The position numbers and the translations under genes were made by a program. From Daedaleopsis sinensis (Eukaryota > Basidiomycota > Agaricomycetes > Polyporales > Polyporaceae), in NCBI GenBank assembly GCA_033807695.1, contig CM066310.1, positions 1,116,001 through 1,180,000 of the forward strand: a stretch of DNA of 64,000 bases, given 5' to 3'. The notes under the pieces were generated by a model, which saw nothing but the letters and a program-made list of their open reading frames with translations, ran no database searches and was not told the origin of the DNA. Shown here piece by piece: positions 49,461 through 58,577 of the stretch. The first letter of the stretch is position 1. Each line of letters starts with the position of its first letter.

Positions 49461-52022
49461 ATGACGCATGTCCCGTCCGGCAGCCCCATTCGTCCTCTCT
49501 TCGTCCGTACCCGTGTTCTCCTCCTACGTCCTCCGCCCATGGCTGCTCTCCATGACTTCCTCTTCGTGCTCTCGGTTTGCGGTGTTACCATCCTGAACGT
49601 TCGTTTTCGTCTGCTTCTTCCAAGTTTTAAAACTGTTCTGAGCGATTTCAATCACAGATCTTCGTGACTGGGGCACTCATTATAGCTCTTCCTACTATTG
49701 GCAAAGCCTTGGATTTTGACGAGTCGGAGCTCCAATGGCCATTGAACGTATACGCGTGCGTGCTCCTTCGTGTACTCCTCGTCCCTTTCTAACAGAGTTG
49801 GGTTCCATCTACAGTCTATCTTATGGTAGTCTCCTGCTCCTCTTCGGACGCGTCGCAGATGTGGTGGGCAGCAAACGCATGTTCCTGTTTGGTACCGGCT
49901 TCTTCACAGTCTGGTCAGTGGGTCAGTCCCGTGCAGTATCCCAATATCTCACCGTGCTCTCCATCCCTTCAGGAGCATTGCTACTGGCGTTGCGCCCAAC
50001 AAGGTTTCCCTCATCATCTTCGTGGCTCTCACTGGCCTTGGTGCAGCAGCCAACACCCCAACCGGTGAGCGCCGTCCTTGCTTCGAGATATTCGCGGTCC
50101 ACCGCGTTGGCCGATTGAGTGACCGCTCTGCTGTGGCCATCGAGGAACGTCCGGGAGTGCGTCCGCGTTCTGAGGCCTCCAATGCTGAAACGTCTTCTCA
50201 GGTATCGGCATATTCGCCAACCATTTCGAACCGGGACCTAGCAGGAACCGCGCGATCGCGGCGATGGGAGCAGGTCAATCCATCGGATACATTGTCGGCC
50301 TAGTCGGAGGTCAGTCTTGTATCCCGTACAGAGGCCGCACTCTACCTTCACTGTAACTGACGTGCCGCAATCTCCCTTTATCCAGGTGGCTTCTTCTGCC
50401 AGACCGAAGAGCTCTGGCGGGTGATATTCTACATCCAGGGCGGCCTGGCGGCGGTCTTCTTCGTCCTTGGGGTCATCACCATCCCTCCAGACGTCTCGCG
50501 CACCCGGTACACGAAGGGCATCGACTGGATAGGCGCCATCCTGAGCGTCGGCGGAGTGGGACTGCTCACTTTTGTACTCTCGTAAGTCGGAGTTCGTCTG
50601 TGCCCCGCATATGCGGAGAGACTCACACCCGCTCGTTGCAGGGAATCCACTGCGGTAGCCAAGGGCTGGAGGACACCATGGGTGCCCGCGCTCCTCGTCG
50701 TCTCAGTCCTGTTACTCGTCCTATTTGTGCTCTGGGAGTGGTACCGCGAGCGCTGCGGCCGCTCCGTGATCATGCCGATCAGTCTGTGGACGAAGCCGGG
50801 CACGCGGATGGGCGCGATCGTCGCCGTCGTCTTCCTCGGGTGGTGAGTCGATCGCACACTCGACGCGCAAGCCTCGCGTTCTGACGTGCCTGCAAGGGGG
50901 AGCTACAACTGCCTGAGCTACTTCGCGACACTGTACTACCAGCAGATCCGCGGCGACAGCACCGTGCGCACGTCGCTCGAGCTGCTGCCGTCCGCGATCA
51001 TGTCCTTCGCGGTCAACGTCGTCGCGGGCTGGCTCCTCGGCGTCGTCCGCGGCGACGTGCTCATCGGCATCGGCCTCCTGGGCGGCATGGTGCGTGCCCT
51101 CTGTCTGTCCCACGTCCCCCGTCCCCGCGCACGCTGACCCCTCGCCCTGCAGGCCGCCCCGCTGCTGTTCGCGCTCATCGACGTGCACGCGCCGTACTGG
51201 GCGATGGCGTTTCCGATCATGCTCCTCGTCGCGTGGACGGACGCGGCGTACACGGTCGGCAACCTGCACATCAGCGTGTCCTTCGACGCGGACTCGCAGG
51301 GCCTCGCGGGTGGGGTGTTCAACGTCGCGACGCGCCTCGGCACGTCGCTCGCGCTCGCGCTCGCGTCTGCGGTCGCGGACGCTGTCTCCGCGCGCTACCG
51401 CGCACAGCATGCGGACGACGATCTGGCGGCGGACGACCCGGAGGTGCTGATGGTGGGCTTCCGCGCGGCGGGGTGGGTGAGCTTCGCGCTCGCTGCGGGC
51501 GCGTTTGTCGTGTGTCTCGTCGGGCTGCGGGGCGTCGGGGTCATCGGGGTCAGCACAGGCAAGGGCTCGGAGGACGTCTGCGACGGCCCGGCGGCGGCGG
51601 AGGGAAAGAGTGAAGCGGAAGGTTCGTGCCGTCTGGACGCGCGCGGGTGTATTGAGACGCGAGAGAAGATAGAAGCTGGCACGGGTCCGGAGACGGATAC
51701 GGAGAGGAAGACGAAGACAAAGACGAAGACGAGCTGCCGCGCCAGGTTTGACGACCCGGAGGTGGTCGTGCTTCCTGCCATCCGCTTGTCTGCAGATCTG
51801 GAGCGCGCCGACACGCTTGGGGTGGGAGAGCAGACATTCCGCGGGCCTATGGTCGGTTCTAACGATCCGGAGGCGGTCGTGCTTCCCGCCGTTCGCTTGT
51901 CTACAGAGGGCGGCGACGCGCTCGGTTTGCGACAGCACACAGTGCGCGGGCCCCGGCCTATGGTCGGTTTCGGATGGAACGAACCGGGCGCGAGTCCGGA
52001 GACAACGACGAAGAGGCGGTAA
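49461..52022 (+). CDS. MFS transporter, DHA2-type (14-helix drug:H+ antiporter)
   Basis: Predicted plasma-membrane exporter. Exons: 49461-49598 (or from an ATG at 49539), 49658-49755, 49815-49913, 49973-50064, 50202-50309, 50386-50581, 50642-50842, 50897-51089, 51153-52022; 638 or 664 residues. Family marks: ALIIALPTIGKALDFDESELQWPLNVYA split over exons, GRVADVVGSKRMFLFG (motif A), GAAANTPTGIGI, GQSIGYIVGLVGGGFF (motif C-like) and LWRVIFYIQGGLAAVFF. There are 13-14 hydrophobic segments. After the last helix (about residue 480) a 150-residue hydrophilic tail contains two copies of a 37-38 residue unit beginning DPEVVVLPAIRLS and DPEAVVLPAVRLS. The start codon is uncertain; the upstream ATG adds 26 residues, rich in Arg and Pro. 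Confidence 0.87.
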
Positions 52023-52078
52023 AAGAGGGCGGCGACGCGCTCGGGTGATATTCCGCGGGCTTGTGGTCGGTTGGAACC
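51753..52078 (+). repeat. Tandem repeat of about 111 bp in and beyond the DHA2 tail
   Basis: Copy 1 51753-51863 and copy 2 from 51864 are coding. A third partial copy (GAGGGCGGCGACGCGCTCGG, then TTCCGCGGGC and TGGTCGGTT) lies past the stop codon to about 52078, so the stop arose within the array. Confidence 0.75.
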
Positions 52079-53079
52079 AATCGAAATCCTGAGCGTCAGC
52101 CACGTGCCGTTCGACTCGAGGGTGTGGGCCGCCCGCGTCGTCCACTGTGTAAGAGCACCACCTTTCTTTGGGCAATGCTTCGCTACCGCGGTTGTCGTCC
52201 TAATCCTAGAATAGTGGCTGAACGCAGTGCTCCGGTGCACATCGTAGACGTTATCGAAGTACTCAATGGTCAGTAGACAGTGTAACTTGTAGATACACTC
52301 CCCATAGACGACTTGCAATGTATGATAGAGCTGAGTGCGTTTCATGGATGTACAATATTCAATGTCCAAGACCTATTGGGCTTTCGGATGATAAGGGTTA
52401 TCCGAATTCACGGTCACGTGACGTACGCGTTCACGATCTCTAGGACGCGTCGCGCGACTAGGCAGTCACCTTGTCACGGTCGTCGTCGTACTCCTCCCTC
52501 AGCCTCCTCCTACTGATTCATGGCATCTACAGCTAAGAATCGCTGGCAACGACTCGACGAGTGTCGTTTCAAAGCATCCAAACGCTCTAGTGCACCTCGT
52601 GGGTTCAGACTCAAGTCGAAACAAGTTGGCATCGGTATCCACAGGCGGGCTGACAAGGCACAAGCACAAGAGCGAGCGGGAGTCGCGGACCCCGCTCACC
52701 CTCACCCGGCCATATGTGCTCAGAAACCTGCCTCATCTCGTCCCGACGGACACTGCAGCGAGAAACCCGCTAAAACAGATGCCTTCCGAGGGGTCGGATA
52801 AGTGGAGCTCTAGTCACTCACCGCCGGCGGCGAGCGACTCGACTTCCCGCATCTGGGTCCCGTTTGAGTCACGAAGGCTCTTCTGACGGTTCGGATCTCT
52901 CGAGGCTCCTCTCGCTACATCTTGCTGTTGATGAAGCTTCATCGACTATAGTCTATGTAGTCTCATAGTGGACGTCGTGCCACCCAGTGACACAACTTGG
53001 GACTTCATTCACAGAAGATGGAAGCAGAAACATGTGCGTACCAAAATACTACAGGAGCTCAAACCCTCAGTGGAGCAAC
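52079..53079. other. Intergenic, 1 kb
   Basis: Between the DHA2 transporter and the orphan gene. No gene seen apart from the left direct repeat (52274-52360). Confidence 0.5.
52274..52360. repeat. Left copy of a dispersed direct repeat of about 87 bp
   Basis: Begins TAGACAGTG and includes ATAGACGACTTG and GAGTGCGTTTC. Same orientation as 54571-54657, with roughly four-fifths of bases alike. The pair brackets the orphan gene at 53080-53987. Confidence 0.75.
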
Positions 53080-53987
53080 CTAAATCTCGAGTGTCTCTGG
53101 CAGCTCGATGTTATCCACGCCACTGGCAGGCACTTCATCGGCTCGTTTGATTCTCGTCGGAACCTTGAAACGAAGGGGTTTGTGTCCCGGACGCTTCAGC
53201 ATGTACGTCGTACCATCCCTGAGCACAAACTTCTCTTCGCCAGGGCGAATGTGCGTCCGACCCCACATGTTCTCGAGACTCTCGATGCGGGTGGATGGCT
53301 GGAGCGTTGTCGGATTGCGCACGGACCACAGCTCGAACTTGAACGGGGAGTTGACTGCTTCTCCGGTCTTGGTATCGACGAAGTCCATGCAGTACTCTCG
53401 CCGGCTGAAAGCCCCTGGGAAGAATCGGAGACAGTACAAAGACTGGGGGATGGGACGAACAAAGACACCAGCAGTCCCTTCTCGGGGCTTGCGCTGTGAA
53501 GTTAATGTGAACCAAGTATGCTGATATCTCCTCGGCGATCTGAACGTACCCCAGTTATGTTGCTCCGCCGATCTAGAGTCTCCTTCATGACGCGAAGAAC
53601 GTTGTTCGCAGTCCCGGATAACTTGATTTGCGCGTTGAACTCTTTGTCTAACCACGCATATATCCCATCCGGTGGACCTTTGTAGTTGCCGCACCCGATA
53701 ACAAACACATCGAAGTCGTTGCGCGGCTTGAAGTCGGGATAAGCTCTGGTGGCGCGTTCCATGAACGCGTCGCGTAACGTTTCGGGGGACTCAGAAGTAA
53801 GGCTATTCGACGACGCGGACGCTGGGGAGACTGTCGGGATGATCGACGGAGCAGTCGAGGGAGGAGTGCTCGACAATTTCTTCGAGCTCGACCCCGGCCG
53901 TTGGTCTTGAGCGTATGGCTGGAATCGCAGCTGAGTCTGCTGCAACTTGGTGTTCAAGTTTGAATGTCGTCGCCGCGCTTCATGCAT
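53080..53987 (-). CDS. Hypothetical protein (orphan, bracketed by direct repeats)
   Basis: Not recognised. Two exons on the minus strand, 53987-53550 and 53520-53080, joined by a 29-nt gap. That gap is very short for an intron, although GTACGTTC and the TATCAG acceptor are good and both sides stay in phase (NITG / HTWFTLTS). The 292-residue product has a Ser/Pro-rich N-terminal third and then a folded-looking region with DFDVFVIGCGNYKGPPDGIY, KEFNAQIKLSGTANNVLRVM and a C-terminal part with RPGEEKFVLRDGTTYMLKRP. No signal peptide or membrane segment. The short intron might instead mark a frameshifted gene. Flanked by direct repeats about 0.6-0.7 kb on either side. Confidence 0.55.
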
Positions 53988-54903
53988 AAAGTGATTTACC
54001 TTATGAGCGGGTTGTGAGCGGAGAGAGGTTCAAGAGGACATCGTGGAACGGTCGCGTAGCTGCAGAGTGAAGTAGCGCGAATCGGAGAGGTTGAGGCCCG
54101 AGGTAGACACTACTAGATGGTGGTCAAGTTTAGGTTTAGGATGTCCGGGCGCCAATACTGACATTGAATATTGAACCACGAGCGCTCCCGGTGTGTAGAT
54201 CAAGATCGGCGGTTTAGGCGCTCCTTGGTTGTGCGGACATTTATGGTTGCTATGAAGGACACAGTGCTAGGGATGACTGAGCTTAAGTCCGGAATGAAAG
54301 CTGAGACACAATACTACTATGACCCAGAAAAGTAATAAGTAATATGCATGCAAAACCTCAAACTAGGACCCGTACGTGACTAGTACCAAGTTGCCGGAGG
54401 GCCCTGGGTGCTCCTCCTCGTTGTCGGGTTCAGCGATTTGCTAGCGACAATGCTAGAACGCTGTTATACTTGACCCAGGACATTACGCAAGGCATCATCC
54501 GCTTCCTTGTCGCAAAATCGACACCTAATCCGCCCAGTCGGGCGATGAGCGCTGAGCGCTTGGTAGATACTAGACAGTGCTGCTTGTAGATTCATTCCCT
54601 ATGATAGACGACTTGAAATGATAGAGTTGAGTGCGTTTCTTGGATGTGCAATTAATTATGGGTGTGGGTGTGTGGACCACTGGCATTGGGGATGACATAA
54701 TGCCAACTCGGTTCTGTTCTGCGCGCGACGGTCGCGATCGGACTGGTTGAAACGGCCTATAGCTATTCGCTCCGATCGCGTGGTGAAGGTGGTCGAGGGT
54801 GACATGTTGAACCCCCTCCGGTTCGCCCTCGCCCGCATCTTGTCTTTGTCCACATTACACCACTACATCCTAACGCCTCCACGCTCCTTGCAACACACAG
54901 ACT
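53988..54903. other. Intergenic, 0.9 kb
   Basis: Between two divergent genes. Holds the right direct repeat (54571-54657); otherwise nothing recognised. Confidence 0.5.
54571..54657. repeat. Right copy of the dispersed direct repeat
   Basis: TAGACAGTG, TTGTAGATTCA, ATAGACGACTTG and GAGTGCGTTTC blocks align in order with 52274-52360. Confidence 0.75.
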
Positions 54904-57213
54904 ATGCGTTTCCCAAGACTAACCACCCTTTTCCACCGCCGCACTAGGTCCGACCCCGAAATCCACCGCCTCGCCTCTCCTCCGTACGCGTTCCCGGAAG
55001 CAGACACACGCGCCGTCTCGACCGACTGCATCTTCGACCTCGCCCTCCCGCCCTCGTCCACCTTGGACATCGACGCGTTCGCGGCGTACGCGTGTGCGTC
55101 CGCGCCGTCCATCGACTCCCACCTCTCCTCCCTGCCGACGTTCACACTCGCCTACTGCCACGGCGAACACCCAGAACACAGCTTCCTCCCGCCAGGCACG
55201 AGCTTACTCGCATCGAGCTCGACGGCGACGACCCTAGGGACATGTCCCCCGTCCGTCGAATACGAATACGAATACCCGCCAGATGCAGATGCAGATGCAT
55301 CGCACCCCCGCCCGCTCGACGCGGTCGAACACCACCCGCACGGCGTCCTCACCGTCCTGACGGAGCGCATCCAGGACCTCGAGACCGCGCTGCTCGAGGA
55401 GTGCGAAGCAAACGCGTGCATCCCCGAGCTGCAGGACGCGCTCGATTCAGAACGGAGGGCCCGCACCGCCGCGGAGCAGGCGAACGCGGGCCTCACGCGC
55501 ACGGTCGCCGTGCTCCGCGACGAGGTCCTCCAGCTCCGCCGCGTGCTCTTCTCGGCCATCGCGAGCGGCGGGGGTCCCCCGGACGGCGGCGCGCTCGCCG
55601 CAGAACGCGACCGCCTCCGGCACTTCTTCGACCTCATGGTCTCCGTGGGCGCGCACCGGCCCGTCATCGACGCTGGGTACCGGGGCGTCGTGCAGGGGGA
55701 GGACGCGGAGACCGCGGTCGTCCGCGCGATCCAGGGCGCGCTCGAGCAGCCCGAGAGCGTGTGGCGGCAGCTCCTCGAGCCCGTCACGGGCCCGAGGACG
55801 CCTGCGGAGTACATGGCGCAGGTGCGGTGCACGCTGCGCGCGCGGAGGGAGGTGCGTGAGTTGAAGTGGAAGGCGGGCTTCTGGAAAGGGAAGGCGCGGG
55901 AGGACGGCAGGTGCGAGGAGACGGTGACGCCGTCGGCGTCGAAGATCGAGGAAGTGGCAGAGGGCGAGGACGGCGCGGTGCCGGAGGAGAGGGCGGCGCG
56001 GGTGGAGGAGATGATGGTGCGGCTCCGGAAGGGCGAGCTGCCGCTGCGCGTCCAGCATATATCGGGTGCGGGCAGGGAGGTCGGCACGCTTGCATGCACC
56101 TCTGCGCCTGCTGCCGTCGATTTCCTCGGGCAACCATCGTCGTCGAGCACACAGGCAGAGATCGATATCTTGGCGGAGCTCGTAGGCGTGCTCCCGCCGT
56201 CGTGGCCGCTCGATGACATGAAGGGCCTTCCGGCCACCTCGTCGTCCATGGTCCTCCCCACCGCTAACTCGGCCTCCACCGCGCGCATCTCGTCCATTGC
56301 GGCTCGCCAGAACAGCAGCGGCAGCAAGAACGATGTTCCTCCGTCAGCCAGCGGGACGCTGGGCACGAGTTACCCGGTTTCGTTGTGCAGCGTCGCGTCG
56401 CCCTCCCGAAGCGGGAGCCGCATGGCCTCCTCGGACTCGACGTCGACCACACCCTCGGTCAAGTCCCGCCGGAGGTGCGCGAAGGTCCTCACAGTCCCCT
56501 GCGTCGCCGCCGCCGATGCACCGAGCGACCTGGGCCTGTCGAGCAACGCAGCGGAGCCGACGGTCCTCGTGGCCTCGCCGACCGAGCGGGGTGCATCACC
56601 CTCGCCCTCGCTGGGCCTGCCGACGTTCAGCTCACTGCCGCGCGCGCTGGTCGACTTCGGGGACGGCTCGGACGAGGACCTCGTGCTCGTGCTCTCGACG
56701 GACTTCTCGGACACGTCGTACCACGCGACGCCCCCGCGCAGGGGCTCGGCGGACTCCGACGCGACCTCTTCGACGCTGCTGGGGAGCGAGGGGCGCGGCA
56801 GCCCTGGGCGCACGGCGGACGCGCAAAACAAGAAGTCGTCGCGCCTGCCGGTGCGCATGCCTGGCATGAACGTGATCAAGAGGCTGTCTGCGTCGATTGC
56901 GCACGCGGGGTCGCGGCACCCTGGCGGACACGCGCCGGTGGGCGTCGCGCCGCACGGGAATAGGTACCTGTCTCCTGATGGGGATGCGGGAGTGGGGGAT
57001 GTGAAGGAGAAGCTGGAGAGCGGAGGCGGGAGATTTGGGAGATCGAGGGCGGTGAGCGTGGGGGCGACCCAGACGGCGACGCCGCCGAGGGGTCAGCGGG
57101 GGCGGTCGCCCACGATGCCTATAGCAAACGTTGCCGCCGAGCCTGCGAGGCAGAGTACGATGGGGAAGCGTTTGCAGAGATTCGGGCTGGGAAGCTTAGA
57201 TGGTCGAAAGTAG
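54904..57213 (+). CDS. Hypothetical intronless 769-residue coiled-coil protein
   Basis: Not recognised as a named family. One uninterrupted exon in a region where most genes are intron-rich. The N-terminus MRFPRLTTLFHRRTRSDPEI is basic. A coiled coil runs from about 148 to 215 (LTVLTERIQDLETALLEECE, LDSERRARTAAEQ, VLRDEVLQLRRVL). A helical, conserved-looking segment with ERDRLRHFFDLMVSVGAHRP and EYMAQVRCTLRARREVREL follows to about 330. The rest is Ser/Pro/Ala-rich and disordered, ending in the basic RLQRFGLGSLDGRK. No membrane segment. Codon bias (strong G/C third positions) supports real coding. It resembles uncharacterised basidiomycete proteins rather than a transposon product. Confidence 0.75.
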   Translation: MRFPRLTTLFHRRTRSDPEIHRLASPPYAFPEADTRAVSTDCIFDLALPPSSTLDIDAFAAYACASAPSIDSHLSSLPTFTLAYCHGEHPEHSFLPPGTSLLASSSTATTLGTCPPSVEYEYEYPPDADADASHPRPLDAVEHHPHGVLTVLTERIQDLETALLEECEANACIPELQDALDSERRARTAAEQANAGLTRTVAVLRDEVLQLRRVLFSAIASGGGPPDGGALAAERDRLRHFFDLMVSVGAHRPVIDAGYRGVVQGEDAETAVVRAIQGALEQPESVWRQLLEPVTGPRTPAEYMAQVRCTLRARREVRELKWKAGFWKGKAREDGRCEETVTPSASKIEEVAEGEDGAVPEERAARVEEMMVRLRKGELPLRVQHISGAGREVGTLACTSAPAAVDFLGQPSSSSTQAEIDILAELVGVLPPSWPLDDMKGLPATSSSMVLPTANSASTARISSIAARQNSSGSKNDVPPSASGTLGTSYPVSLCSVASPSRSGSRMASSDSTSTTPSVKSRRRCAKVLTVPCVAAADAPSDLGLSSNAAEPTVLVASPTERGASPSPSLGLPTFSSLPRALVDFGDGSDEDLVLVLSTDFSDTSYHATPPRRGSADSDATSSTLLGSEGRGSPGRTADAQNKKSSRLPVRMPGMNVIKRLSASIAHAGSRHPGGHAPVGVAPHGNRYLSPDGDAGVGDVKEKLESGGGRFGRSRAVSVGATQTATPPRGQRGRSPTMPIANVAAEPARQSTMGKRLQRFGLGSLDGRK

Positions 57214-57361
57214 GAAGTCGTAGACAGAAATGAAACATTTACCCAAGTCCTGTTTGTGGGTGAGGGAGCAGCTACTGTTCGCCCCTAGGTCATATGCAAC
57301 GTTGTGATTGCGAACGGGTCGATAGTATACAAAAATGTACAAGAGCTTACGAACACACCGG

Positions 57362-58403
57362 TCAGTCCTCTTCGATCGCATTGTCTGCGTCGAGCCCCTT
57401 CGCGTCTTTGCGGACCTCATCCTCTTCGAGCGCCATGGGGTCTTCGATAGGCTCCTCCTCGCCGTCGTCCTCGTCCTCGGGTTCGGGCTCTTCCTCGTCC
57501 ATTTCGTCTTCGACGTCGTCGTCCTGATCGTCGTCCCCATCTGCGTCTGCCATTTCGTGGTCTTCCTCGACGTCCTCTGACGGCCCGTTCTCAGGCTCCG
57601 CTTCCGACGAGGCGTCTCCGGTGGTCGTTCGTGCGGCGGATGCAGAGGCGGCAGGGCGGGGTATATGGATGGTCGGAACGGGTCCGGATTGCTCGGCTTG
57701 GTCGGGGGCGGACGCGGAGGCTTTGGCCTTGCCCTTGGCCGGTGCGCGGGACGCAGAGTCGGAGGTGTCTTTGGCTTTGCCCTTGCCGCCTTTGCGTTTG
57801 TCTGCCCTTTGTAGGTCGCGGTAGACTGGGGTGGCGCGGGAGGCGGCGGGGACGTGGTGGTTAGGGAAGTCGATCGGGAGAGGATGAGAGGGCTTACCGG
57901 GCAGCTCTCCCTGGATGGACTTTGCGATGTCGGCGAACTCGATGAGCTCGAGCGCCTTGAGGACGTCGGTGGCGGAGATGCTCTTGTGCTGTTTCTGGCT
58001 GGCGACTTCGTGGGCTCTGGGATGCGGGGCGCTCTCAGTACGAGCCGCAAGAACGATGAGCGCATAACTGACGTCGCAGCTGTGGGAGGGGGATCAGCTC
58101 ACGGCAGGGTCGCGGGTCGAAGAGAGGACGGACCAAGATAGTTGATGAAGACGGTGGAGGCCTTGAGGATGGAGAGGATGACCTCCTTGGAGAACTTGGT
58201 GCTCTCTGGGACCTGTGTGGTAGCGGGGGTCATCGTTCTGAAGGGCGACGACGCGTCCGACGCGTGAGACGAACCTGGGAGGCCCGGGCAAGCTTCATGA
58301 CCAGGCTGCGAGGGAGCTCGAAGGTCTCAATCCCGTCAGAGACGGCCTCCTGTTGCGCCTTGGCGGTGGACGCGCCTGCCGTCGATTCTTTTGCGCGGGG
58401 CAT
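57362..58403 (-). CDS. dpb4: DPB4/POLE3-like histone-fold subunit of DNA polymerase epsilon
   Basis: Histone-fold protein that pairs with a DPB3/POLE4-type partner in DNA polymerase epsilon and in ISW2/CHRAC-type remodelers. Exons on the minus strand: 58403-58275, 58212-58134, 58014-57898, 57825-57362; 262 residues. The fold is complete: ETFELPRSLVMKLARASQ (helix 1), STKFSKEVILSILKASTVFINYLAHEVA (helix 2, split), then KSISATDVLKALELIEF (helix 3). A Lys-rich linker follows, then a strongly acidic C-terminal tail of about 60 residues (EDEMDEEEPEPEDEDDGEEE), as in fungal DPB4. The fourth exon starts just after helix 3. Confidence 0.92.
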
Positions 58404-58577
58404 CGTGGGCTGGGCGACGAGCGAGTGACACGGAGGTGGTGGGTGGGAGATGAGATCGGAGAGGCGGAGGCGGAGGCGGGGCCCTACGCGCGCTCTCAGA
58501 TCTCAGACTTGGACTCTGACCACGACACCGCCTGAGTTCCCCTCTGGCCGATGCTCTGAACGACGACGAGAATACAA

